11,385 nt of DNA, taken from Thermodesulfobacteriota bacterium (GTDB lineage Bacteria > Desulfobacterota > Desulfobacteria > Desulfobacterales > RPRI01). Where the stretch lies: the NCBI GenBank assembly GCA_030836965.1, contig JAUPLM010000394.1, forward strand, positions 1 to 11,385. The letters run 5' to 3'. Below, piece after piece: positions 1 to 5,316 of the stretch. The first letter of the stretch is position 1. The number at the start of each line of letters is the position of its first letter. Both the position numbers and the translations under genes were made by a program. Under the pieces are notes generated by a model. That model searched no databases. It saw nothing but the letters and a program-made list of their open reading frames with translations, and was not told the origin of the DNA.

Positions 1-1
1 T

Positions 2-262
2 TATAAAATCGGAACGGAAATCCGCGGGCATGAATTCCATTATTCAAGCGTTCTGAAATGGGATGGGGAGGAAAAAGATCTTGCATTCAGGCTAACGAGA
101 GGGTCAGGACTAATCAATAACAGAGACGGCGTTGTCCTCAAGAAGATTCGTGCTACGTATACCCACAGTCACGCACTTGGGACACCGGCATGGGCAGAAG
201 CTATAATCAAAAACGCTCTCTTATACCGGAATAATAAAAAAGCAGGGCCGGTCTCTAAATAA
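2..262 (+). CDS. CobB/CbiA-family cobyrinate a,c-diamide synthase, C-terminal end (possibly DsrN)
   Basis: The last 86 codons of a gene that enters from the left edge, ending at TAA 260-262. The reading begins YKIGTEIRGHEFHYSS. The GHEFHYS motif is typical of the C-terminal class I glutamine amidotransferase domain of CobB/CbiA cobyrinate a,c-diamide synthases, which use glutamine and ATP to amidate the a and c side chains of the corrin ring. A second motif, ATYTHSHALGTPAW, lies near the end and probably carries the His of the Cys-His-Glu triad. The nucleophilic Cys would lie upstream, outside the window. The same family includes DsrN, thought to amidate siroheme for dissimilatory sulfite reductase and often found after dsrABD in sulfate reducers. 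The cytochrome c3 next door fits that context, but the visible part cannot separate CobB from DsrN. The family is secure; the substrate is not. Confidence 0.85.
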   Translation, partial: YKIGTEIRGHEFHYSSVLKWDGEEKDLAFRLTRGSGLINNRDGVVLKKIRATYTHSHALGTPAWAEAIIKNALLYRNNKKAGPVSK

Positions 263-275
263 AGAAACCGGCCCT
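230..275 (-). terminator. Rho-independent terminator between convergent genes
   Basis: A perfect 9-base-pair inverted repeat, AGGGCCGGT (244-252) with ACCGGCCCT (267-275), separated by a 14-base loop. Read on the minus strand, the hairpin is followed by GCTTTTTTATTATT, a classic U-rich tail, so it should end transcripts of the cytochrome gene. On the plus strand it spans the stop codon of the CobB-like gene but is followed only by TTAATGATT, so termination there would be weaker. It probably serves both genes. Confidence 0.85.
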
Positions 276-302
276 TAATGATTAATCTGTCCGTAAATTT
301 AA

Positions 303-767
303 TTACTTCTTTGCATGACACTTTGCGCAGGTCGTAGGAGCCGCCTTTGAATTATTTTTCTTGTTGAATGCCTTGTGGCAATCCTGGCAGTTATCATGAA
401 GAGCTTCGGCATGATACTCAAGGGCTTCCTTCTTTGAAAGCTTCGGGGCATCTTTTCCCTTTGGCTTCTCTCCTGGTTTCTTATGGCACTCTATGCAGCT
501 CTGAACCTTGTCTCCCGCTTTGAGGTTTGCAAGAGGCTTGCCTTTCGCGTCATGATGGCAATCGCCGCAACCAGCTTTGTATTCTTCGGAATGCTTCTTG
601 TGCGAAAAAGAAACGGCTCCCTTTTCATGCTTTTCATATCCCTTTGTTTCCATCTTGATTACATCGGGGACTGTCGTTCCAGCAAAGATAGATGCTGAAA
701 GAAAAAGGGTTGCAATTGCAACTACAGACATCACCAGCAATAATGACTTTACTCTCATAAATTCCAT
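303..767 (-). CDS. Periplasmic tetraheme cytochrome c3 (class III cytochrome c)
   Basis: A 154-residue secreted multiheme cytochrome. A Sec signal peptide (charged Arg5/Lys7, hydrophobic residues 8-28) probably ends near Ala29, giving a mature start at GTTVPD. Four CxxCH heme sites follow: Cys67-His71, Cys91-His95, Cys127-His131 and Cys147-His151. His56 and His59 (HKKH), His72 (the second His of CHH) and His119 or His124 are placed like the sixth ligands of Desulfovibrio cytochrome c3, so bis-His hemes are expected. Such proteins shuttle electrons between periplasmic hydrogenases or formate dehydrogenases and membrane complexes. The mature part is rich in Lys. All four sites have two-residue spacing, whereas the textbook D. 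vulgaris protein has four residues between the cysteines at hemes 2 and 4. Two starts are possible: ATG at 767, close behind an AAAGGGGG ribosome site, or ATG at 758, which gives a cleaner MRVK signal-peptide start. The gene is monocistronic between two terminators. Confidence 0.93.
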   Translation of the reverse strand: MEFMRVKSLLLVMSVVAIATLFLSASIFAGTTVPDVIKMETKGYEKHEKGAVSFSHKKHSEEYKAGCGDCHHDAKGKPLANLKAGDKVQSCIECHKKPGEKPKGKDAPKLSKKEALEYHAEALHDNCQDCHKAFNKKNNSKAAPTTCAKCHAKK

Positions 768-836
768 TTACCCCCTTTCAAGCTTTAATTAAATTCAACA
801 AACAATTACCTTTACCGACTATGATTTTTGTTTCTT

Positions 837-865
837 TTTTTATCAATACCCGAAAAGCCTGTCAA
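837..865 (-). promoter_or_regulatory. Candidate sigma70 promoter of the cytochrome c3 gene
   Basis: On the minus strand TTGACA (865-860, a perfect -35 match) is followed after 17 bases by TAAAAA (842-837, four of six -10 matches). Transcription would start near 830, giving a leader of roughly 60 bases before the cytochrome start. The -35 box lies partly in the loop and partly in the distal arm of the tatC terminator hairpin, so the end of one unit overlaps the start of the next. The assignment rests on sequence only. Confidence 0.5.
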
Positions 866-881
866 TTTGTTTTTTCAGGCT
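853..881 (-). terminator. Weak hairpin terminator after tatC
   Basis: On the minus strand AGCCTG (881-876) pairs with CAGGCT (861-856) around a 14-base A-rich loop and is followed by three further T. The hairpin begins inside the tatC stop codon (883-881). The stem is short and the T-run is brief, so termination may be partial and some transcripts could run on into the cytochrome gene. Confidence 0.45.
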
Positions 882-1621
882 CATTCACCCGTCTTTTTCT
901 CCTTCTTTTTACCGAAAAAAATAGCACCTATAATGCTTATTTCATACAGAAACATGAGCGGAATCGCCATAAGAATCTGGGATATGACATCGGGAGGAGT
1001 CAATATTGCCGCAACGATAAATATAAGCAGAATCGCATATTTCCTGTTTTTTCTCAAAAATTCGACTGTAACTATTCCAAGTTTTGCCAGAAAAACAATA
1101 ACAAGAGGAAGCTCAAAGATAAGCCCGAACGCAAGCACCATTTTTGTCGTAAAACTTAAATACTCCTTCATGGAGATCAACGGCTGTATCATATCGGTAG
1201 CAAAACTCAAAAAATATTTAATACCGAAAGGAAACACTACGAAAAAGCAGAAAAGCGCACCTCCAGCGAAAAAGAATACAGATAACAAAACTATTGGAAC
1301 AAGATATCGCCTTTCCTTGTGATACAGCCCCGGAGCTATAAAAACCCAGAACTGATATATAATAACAGGGGAAGCTAATACGGCTCCAGCAAGGAAAGAG
1401 ACTTTCATGTACGTAAAAAAAGCTTCTGCAAGACCCGTAAAGATAATTTTATCCCCGGCTCTCATTTCCCGAACAAGAGGAAGCGTCAGAATTTCGAATA
1501 ATTTTTCCTTAAACCCGTAGGCTATAACAAAACCGATGCCGATTGCGATACAGCATATTACAAGCCGCCTTCTGAGTTCCTCCAGGTGAGCTGTAAAAGG
1601 AATTTTATCATCCTCTTTCAT
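881..1621 (-). CDS. tatC: Sec-independent (twin-arginine) translocase subunit TatC
   Basis: A 246-residue, six-helix inner-membrane protein that recognises twin-arginine signal peptides and forms the receptor of the Tat export system for folded, often cofactor-bearing proteins. The N-terminal HLEELRRRL (12-20) supplies Glu15 and Arg17, which contact the signal peptide. Pro48 (LPL), Phe94 and Glu103 (first periplasmic and cytoplasmic loops), Glu170 (GLIFELP, within a helix) and Asp211 (TPPD) all sit where I recall the functionally important residues of E. coli TatC, with no offset in numbering. The C-terminus is a short Lys-rich tail (FGKKKEKKTGE). The gene starts two bases after the stop of the tatB-like gene, with an AAAGGA site inside that gene, so the two are translationally linked. 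In an organism with Moco enzymes and hydrogenases, Tat exports the periplasmic molybdo- and metalloenzymes. Confidence 0.96.
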   Translation of the reverse strand: MKEDDKIPFTAHLEELRRRLVICCIAIGIGFVIAYGFKEKLFEILTLPLVREMRAGDKIIFTGLAEAFFTYMKVSFLAGAVLASPVIIYQFWVFIAPGLYHKERRYLVPIVLLSVFFFAGGALFCFFVVFPFGIKYFLSFATDMIQPLISMKEYLSFTTKMVLAFGLIFELPLVIVFLAKLGIVTVEFLRKNRKYAILLIFIVAAILTPPDVISQILMAIPLMFLYEISIIGAIFFGKKKEKKTGE

Positions 1622-1623
1622 CT

Positions 1624-1968
1624 TTAAGCGGTTCCTTTAGAGACTTCTTTATCTGCATCATTTTTTTCGTTACTATTACCATCAGCAGCAGCGTCGAGAG
1701 CTTCGGAAGGAGTTTCAAGCTCTTCCGTTTCATTCACTGTTTCCGCCTTATCAATAATCTCTTTTTCATTGATACCGTCAAAAGCCTTTTTAACATCCGC
1801 CATTTTGGATTCGACTTCCATCGTTTCCTTGAATTCACTTGTAGCCTTTTTCAATTCACCGAACATGCGTCCGAGAGTTTTTGCAAGGCCTGGAAGTTTT
1901 TCGGGACCAATAACAATAAGTGCTATGACCGCTATGACAATCAGTTCCGGCATTCCTATGCCAAGCAT
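1624..1968 (-). CDS. tatB: Tat translocase TatA/TatB-family subunit, TatB-like
   Basis: A 114-residue single-span protein with the TatA/B layout: a short N-terminus, a hydrophobic helix (about 5-20), the hinge GPEKLP (21-26), an amphipathic helix (about 27-50), then an acidic, Glu/Asp/Ala-rich, probably disordered tail. Glu8 within MPEL and the Gly21-Pro22 hinge are typical of TatB, whereas E. coli TatA has Gln8 and a different hinge. TatB partners TatC in the signal-peptide receptor. Length is intermediate between usual TatA (60-90) and TatB (140-170), and no separate tatA is in the window. The protein may therefore act as TatB with TatA encoded elsewhere, or be a dual TatA/B. A GGGGAG ribosome site lies eight bases before the ATG. 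First gene of a two-gene operon with tatC. Confidence 0.88.
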   Translation of the reverse strand: MLGIGMPELIVIAVIALIVIGPEKLPGLAKTLGRMFGELKKATSEFKETMEVESKMADVKKAFDGINEKEIIDKAETVNETEELETPSEALDAAADGNSNEKNDADKEVSKGTA

Positions 1969-2201
1969 ATTTTTCTCTCCCCAACAAAGGTGTTTGCTAA
2001 ATCTCTTATAATCACAGAGTTTTTTCCAGTACCGATTTTACGGCAAATAGTCAAGACAGAATAAAAACAGAAGGTACAGGCTTGATCGGATGCTTGGGAG
2101 TTGTTGCAAAATTGTTGTTGCTTTCTTAGAATATTTGTTACGCACCCATGCTGTTATTGCATCATTTAATTTATAAGATGCGGTAATATTTCCCCTAAAG
2201 C
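1969..2201. other. Intergenic region between mltA and the tat operon
   Basis: No gene is supported in these 233 bases. They should hold the 3' end of the mltA transcript and the promoter of the tat operon, but I find no convincing -10/-35 pair (the best is TTGACT near 2050 on the minus strand with a poor -10). An imperfect inverted repeat, 2152-2163 with 2177-2188, can form 12 pairs including three G-U in plus-strand RNA. Its minus-strand version, the one likely to be transcribed, keeps only the GCATC/GATGC core. It is therefore a doubtful terminator for mltA. Confidence 0.4.
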
Positions 2202-3452
2202 TCATTTATTATAAGAATCGGGTTTTATAATCAGAAAATATAAACGCCCCTGATGCTTCATGTTTCCTGCCGCTGTTTCCGCATATTTACCATTACCCCA
2301 GAAAATGTCTGCCCGGCCCGGTCCCCGGATAGCGCCTCCGGTATCCTGACCTAAAACAAATTTGTTGTTTTTTATCCATCCGGTTATCTCTCCGTTTCCG
2401 GTGACCATAGGCTGTACCGTTTCAATATATAAAAGCCCGGCTAAGGGAAATATGCGTCTGTCCAAAGCTACGGATCTCCCCGGTGTCAGTTTAACATCCA
2501 GACATCCCAGCGGCCCGTCCTCTTCCGTTTTAAAGAAAATATAGCTTGGATTGTAGCTAAGAACGTTCTGAACATCTTTCGGGTTGGCAACTAAATATGC
2601 CCGGATTTTTTGCATAGACATTTCGGACTGCGGGATGATTTCTTTCTGAATCAGCAGGGTACCAATAGCTTTATATGGGTGCCCGTTTTGAGTATGATAA
2701 TGAACGTTTATCGTTTCGCCATTATCGAGAAAAACCTTTCCGGACCCCTGAATCTGAAGAAAAAAAAGATCAACGGGATCATTCACCCAGGCTAACACAG
2801 GTGCCTTTCCATCAAGTATCCCGCTGGTTTCAATTTCTTTCCGATCATAATAAGGAACCACTGTCTGCCCGGTATATCTTCCTGTAATTTTTTCTCCCGT
2901 ATATTTTGGGGAAAATAAAGAGAGGTCTATTGTAATAAGATCCGGAGGGGTTCCATAAACAGGATATTTATAAGTTTCGCTCTTTAAAAGGCTTCCTTCT
3001 AAAAAAGGTTCATAATATCCGGTAAAAAGAACCTCTCCGCTTCCATTGCTTCCGGTCGATTTATAGACATGATAATTTTCATCAATAAATTTTTTAAGTA
3101 CTTCAGTTGAAGGTTTTTTTTCTATAAACTCAAGAAATTTAACCAGAGAATCGACCATATAAGGTTTTTCATACAGATCCTGCCCGAATTTAAATTTTGC
3201 GTCTTTTGGTCTTTTATTAAGATATAAAAGACTTTGCCGTATGCTTTCCTCAAGATTATCATAATCTGAATCATCGATAAATGCAGGATATTCTGAAGAA
3301 GAGAGCTTAACAAGCGAAACTGGTTCCGTGACCGGCTTAAGACTTTTTCCGATACAACCGTATAAAAAAAGGATGGAACAACCGGATATCAGCAAAATGG
3401 ATATTTTTATGTATGAAACAGATTTTGATGCTATAGATTTTGATGCTATCAT
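2202..3452 (-). CDS. mltA: Membrane-bound lytic murein transglycosylase A (MltA), lipoprotein
   Basis: A 416-residue outer-membrane lipoprotein that cleaves the MurNAc-GlcNAc bond of peptidoglycan, forming 1,6-anhydro-MurNAc ends during wall turnover. The N-terminus has a hydrophobic stretch (16-30) and a lipobox LYGC with Cys33 as the lipid-bearing residue (Tyr at -2 is unusual). The MltA domain is marked by GYYEPFLEGS (145-154), PVYGTPPDLI (164-173) and LQIQGSGKV (232-240). The C-terminal 3D domain follows, with GRSVALDRRIFPLAG (325-339) and GQDTGGAIRGPGRADIFWG (368-386). Asp370 and Asp382 are the conserved acids of that motif; by my alignment Asp382 corresponds to catalytic Asp308 of E. 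coli. The start codon lacks a clear ribosome site, and residues 2-11 are a duplicated IASKS caused by a 15-base tandem repeat. It lies downstream of moaC but probably has its own promoter. Confidence 0.93.
   Translation of the reverse strand: MIASKSIASKSVSYIKISILLISGCSILFLYGCIGKSLKPVTEPVSLVKLSSSEYPAFIDDSDYDNLEESIRQSLLYLNKRPKDAKFKFGQDLYEKPYMVDSLVKFLEFIEKKPSTEVLKKFIDENYHVYKSTGSNGSGEVLFTGYYEPFLEGSLLKSETYKYPVYGTPPDLITIDLSLFSPKYTGEKITGRYTGQTVVPYYDRKEIETSGILDGKAPVLAWVNDPVDLFFLQIQGSGKVFLDNGETINVHYHTQNGHPYKAIGTLLIQKEIIPQSEMSMQKIRAYLVANPKDVQNVLSYNPSYIFFKTEEDGPLGCLDVKLTPGRSVALDRRIFPLAGLLYIETVQPMVTGNGEITGWIKNNKFVLGQDTGGAIRGPGRADIFWGNGKYAETAAGNMKHQGRLYFLIIKPDSYNK
3421..3450 (-). repeat. 15-base tandem duplication at the mltA start
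   Basis: Two adjacent 15-base units (3421-3435 and 3436-3450) are identical except for the last base. They are in frame and encode IASKS twice directly after the initiator Met of MltA. The duplication lengthens the positively charged region before the lipoprotein signal helix without shifting the frame. Confidence 0.9.
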
Positions 3453-3480
3453 GAATATGTTATATTAAACATTAATCATA

Positions 3481-3509
3481 ATTATATTTGAAATATAGTA
3501 AATAATCAA
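3481..3509 (-). promoter_or_regulatory. Candidate sigma70 promoter of mltA
   Basis: On the minus strand TTGATT (3509-3504) is followed after exactly 17 bases by a perfect TATAAT (3486-3481). Transcription would begin near 3474, about 22 bases before the mltA ATG. The element lies just past the moaC stop in an AT-rich gap of 62 bases, so mltA is probably transcribed separately from the Moco operon, although read-through is not excluded since I see no terminator after moaC. Confidence 0.55.
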
Positions 3510-3514
3510 TTAAG

Positions 3515-3991
3515 TTAATCCCTTACAAATTTTCCGCTCTTACCGCCCTCTTTTTCAATAAGATATATATCCGAAATGGTCATTTCTCTGTCGTATGACT
3601 TGCACATATCGTATATGGTCAAAGCTGCAACCGAAACTGCGGTTAGAGCCTCCATTTCAACACCGGTCCGTCCAATAAGCCTGACCGTGGCCTCTATTCT
3701 TATATTGTTAGCAGATTCATCCGGATAAAAATCAACCGCTGTATGGGTTAAATTCAATGGATGACACATCGGAATCAGGCCGGCTGTTTGTTTCGCTGCC
3801 ATTATTCCGGCAATCCGGGCAGTTTCAAGGACATTTCCCTTTTTCACCTTTCTGTTCTTTATCATCCTGAACGTATTCATATTCATGGAGATAATACCCT
3901 GTGCTACGGCCCTCCTGTCTGTCGGCTCTTTTTCCGTGACATCAACCATCCGTACACATCCCTTTTTGTCAATATGACTAAAAGAAGGCAT
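3515..3991 (-). CDS. moaC: Cyclic pyranopterin monophosphate synthase MoaC
   Basis: A 158-residue cytosolic enzyme for the first phase of molybdenum cofactor synthesis. It converts the MoaA product, 3',8-cyclo-7,8-dihydro-GTP, into cyclic pyranopterin monophosphate. The family signatures are clear: MVDVTEKEPTDRRAVA (15-30), KKGNVLETARIAG (50-62), MCHPLNL (75-81) and GVEMEALTAVSVAALTIYDM (110-129). Lys51, His77, Asp128 and Lys131 fall at the positions I recall for E. coli MoaC active-site residues, and the length is typical. An AAAGGA ribosome site sits eight bases before the ATG. It is the last gene of the mobA - moaE-like - moaC operon, with a 12-base gap from its upstream neighbour. No moaA is present in the window, so the preceding step must be encoded elsewhere. 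Confidence 0.97.
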   Translation of the reverse strand: MPSFSHIDKKGCVRMVDVTEKEPTDRRAVAQGIISMNMNTFRMIKNRKVKKGNVLETARIAGIMAAKQTAGLIPMCHPLNLTHTAVDFYPDESANNIRIEATVRLIGRTGVEMEALTAVSVAALTIYDMCKSYDREMTISDIYLIEKEGGKSGKFVRD

Positions 3992-4003
3992 TATATGTTT
4001 CCT

Positions 4004-4363
4004 TTATATATAATATTCGGTCTTCTTTGTTACTGTTGTTTTAATTCTGTTAAGAGTGTCCTCGAGAGCCGGAATAACATTGTCCCGGATATCTCCGGCA
4101 ACAACAATAAACATGACATCATCTCCAACGGATAGTTCCTTGTTTTCCTCAATCTCAACGAGTATCTCTGTAATTCCGGGTCTCTTTTTATTTTCATCAA
4201 TAATCCTGATTAATTTTGTATGATCGACCTCGATTTTAAGCCCCGATACTTTACGCCCGTCACGGGATGTTCCACGAACTACACCGTTGTGGCATAATAT
4301 CATTCCCACCTTACTGTATTCCGGGCTCCTCTTTATTTTGTCGATAAGCATCTGCAAATTCAT
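4004..4363 (-). CDS. MoaE-like protein (divergent molybdopterin synthase large-subunit family)
   Basis: A 119-residue protein that I align by eye with MoaE, the large subunit of molybdopterin synthase, which with thiocarboxylated MoaD puts two sulfurs into the pterin. Matching blocks are GMILCHNGVVRGTSRDGRKV (20-39) with the MoaE GAVVTFTGKVRN block, ELSVGDDVMFIVVAG (76-90) with GELWPGDEIVFVGVT, and ALEDTLNRIKTTVTKK (99-114) with the terminal helix. Arg30 and Lys108 are kept, and Lys113 or Lys114 may replace the WK lysine. The two MoaE His-Arg pairs (HRIG and AHR) are replaced by Glu-Asn and Ile-Arg, and the WKRE block is altered and shorter. The protein ends right there, without the usual C-terminal extension. 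An AGGAG site lies seven bases upstream of ATG. Its place between mobA and moaC supports a Moco role, but catalysis is uncertain; a regulatory or accessory function is possible. Confidence 0.65.
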   Translation of the reverse strand: MNLQMLIDKIKRSPEYSKVGMILCHNGVVRGTSRDGRKVSGLKIEVDHTKLIRIIDENKKRPGITEILVEIEENKELSVGDDVMFIVVAGDIRDNVIPALEDTLNRIKTTVTKKTEYYI

Positions 4364-4383
4364 AAACGATCTCCTGACGCATC

Positions 4384-4998
4384 TTAAATAATATCAACGT
4401 TATTTTTTTCTATCTCCTTAGCCTTTTCAAGTGCAAGAGGGGTATTGACGTTAAAAAATGATGTCAATTCAGGATCTATTGTCCGAAGTTCATTTTCTGC
4501 AATCTTTACAACATGAACCTTGTTGAAAAATCTTTGAATTTTATAATCATTCTTTTCAAGCTGATTTTCAATCTGTTTCAGGCATCTTTTCGAATAAACA
4601 GCGCAAAGGGGCTCTCTGCCTGATGTTGTTTCGGGAATAACTATATCTGTTTGAGGCAAAGCCGCACGGATCAGGGTTTCAACAATCTCTTTTTTTAAAA
4701 AAGGGGTATCGCAGGCAGTAACAAAAATGTGAGAACAGGATGCATAAAAAAGTCCGGCATGCACACCTGTAAGTGAACTTCTTGCAGGATAAATGTCCGT
4801 CACAATTTTCAGATTCCATCCGAGATATTTCAACGGATCGTTTGTAACCAGTATAATTTCTTCAAAGAGCCCGCTGAAAACATCATATATATGATCAAGA
4901 ATCAGCTTGCCCCCGATTTCTATAAAAGCTTTATTGGCTCCGGAAAAGCGGGAATTAAGCCCGCCTGCCAGTATTACTCCCGTGTAAGAAGAGAGCAT
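4384..4998 (-). CDS. mobA: Molybdenum cofactor guanylyltransferase MobA
   Basis: About 204 residues. It transfers GMP from GTP to Mo-molybdopterin, forming the MGD cofactor used by formate dehydrogenases, nitrate reductases and other DMSO-reductase-family enzymes. Motifs in order are VILAGGLNSRF near the N-terminus with Lys a few residues on (the nucleotide-binding LAGG-x-SRxG-x-xK loop, here with FSGANK), DIYPARSSLTGVHAGL, then TACDTPF with the metal-binding Asp, EPLCAVYS, and a closing FFNVNTPLALEKA. I prefer ATG at 4998, which has AAAGG nine bases upstream. A longer form from TTG at 5019 would add seven residues but has no ribosome site. First gene of the operon, followed after 20 bases by the MoaE-like gene. 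MobA implies that the organism makes the guanine-dinucleotide form of the cofactor. Confidence 0.94.
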   Translation of the reverse strand: MLSSYTGVILAGGLNSRFSGANKAFIEIGGKLILDHIYDVFSGLFEEIILVTNDPLKYLGWNLKIVTDIYPARSSLTGVHAGLFYASCSHIFVTACDTPFLKKEIVETLIRAALPQTDIVIPETTSGREPLCAVYSKRCLKQIENQLEKNDYKIQRFFNKVHVVKIAENELRTIDPELTSFFNVNTPLALEKAKEIEKNNVDII

Positions 4999-5035
4999 GT
5001 GAATTTGCCTTTCATCCAATTATCAATTAGAGACC

Positions 5036-5062
5036 CCGGCATACCTTGCCCTTTCGTGCCGG
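5036..5062 (-). promoter_or_regulatory. Hairpin in the mobA leader
   Basis: A perfect six-base inverted repeat, CCGGCA (5036-5041) with TGCCGG (5057-5062), encloses a 15-base loop. In mobA mRNA it would lie about 38 bases before the preferred start codon. It has no U-tail, so it is not an intrinsic terminator. The segment is more GC-rich than the rest of the gap, which fits a structured leader, but no known riboswitch family was recognised. Confidence 0.35.
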
Positions 5063-5084
5063 CATGGGTAATCGGTTTTGCCGT

Positions 5085-5108
5085 TTAGCAAGAAATTGTA
5101 CAAAGCAT
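5085..5108 (-). CDS. Possible seven-residue leader peptide upstream of mobA
   Basis: On the minus strand ATG at 5108 opens a frame reading MLCTISC and then TAA at 5085. An AAGAGGTG ribosome-binding sequence (5121-5114) sits five bases before the ATG, which is as good a site as those of the real genes nearby. The frame ends 23 bases before the GC-rich hairpin in front of mobA. Such an arrangement can couple translation of a small peptide to downstream expression, but a frame this short occurs easily by chance. There is no evidence that it is translated. Confidence 0.25.
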   Translation of the reverse strand: MLCTISC

Positions 5109-5213
5109 AACAACACCTCTTGGCTTTACTCTGATCCCACAATAGATAAAACATCGCGTAAAATCAAGGCTATTCGAACAGGCCTTGGCCGGATTAATGT
5201 TATCATTTATCTC

Positions 5214-5241
5214 TTGAACAATATAATACGCATGATATAAC
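5214..5241 (+). promoter_or_regulatory. Candidate promoter of the pyrR-mog-glycogen operon
   Basis: TTGAAC (5214-5219) is followed after 16 bases by TATAAC (5236-5241), which is preceded by TGA, so it has an extended -10 (TGATATAAC). A second box, TATAAT at 5244-5249, overlaps downstream. Transcription would start near 5248-5256, about 65 bases before the pyrR ATG. No pyr-type attenuator (anti-terminator plus terminator hairpins) is visible in this short leader. Confidence 0.45.
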
Positions 5242-5265
5242 AATATAATATAGTTTAAGTTAATT

Positions 5266-5294
5266 TTTATCTTTAACCTTGTAAAGCCTGTCAA
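5266..5294 (-). promoter_or_regulatory. Candidate promoter of the mobA operon
   Basis: On the minus strand TTGACA (5294-5289) is a perfect -35 box, followed after 17 bases by GATAAA (5271-5266, four of six matches to TATAAT), or after 19 bases by TAAAAA. The same 12 bases, TTGACAGGCTTT, occur at the -35 of the cytochrome c3 promoter. The element lies inside the pyrR leader, so transcription from the two sides would overlap. Confidence 0.4.
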
Positions 5295-5316
5295 ATTTAT
5301 CTGTGCCGGAGAAACA

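Larger units (their letters stand above)
4999..5316. other. Divergent intergenic region between mobA and pyrR
   Basis: These 318 bases contain no convincing protein gene; the longer open frames have no family resemblance and no ribosome site. They hold promoter candidates in both directions (pyrR at 5214-5241 and mobA at 5266-5294). Reading toward mobA there is a hairpin at 5165-5187 (CAAGGC with GCCTTG), a seven-codon frame with a good ribosome site at 5085-5108, and a second hairpin at 5036-5062. If the mobA promoter is right, its messenger has a leader of about 260 bases, long enough for a riboswitch or attenuator. Confidence 0.6.

Noticed and set aside
828..1322. A 164-codon plus-strand frame antisense to tatC
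   Set aside because: It is the complement of a strongly conserved membrane protein gene; the translation has no family features.
2101..2120. Direct repeat TTGTTGC (2101-2107 and 2114-2120)
   Set aside because: Seven bases, only two copies, in a low-complexity stretch; no attachment-site or mobile-element context.
5165..5190. A possible tRNA T-arm (minus strand, GTTCGAATA within a hairpin)
   Set aside because: The T-loop-like sequence is not flanked by a proper five-base T-stem, and no acceptor, D or anticodon arm could be found around it.
5221..5256. A possible ModE-type operator in the repeated TATAA tracts before pyrR
   Set aside because: The tracts do not form the inverted CGTTATAT-spacer-ATATAACG arrangement; they are better explained as -10 boxes.
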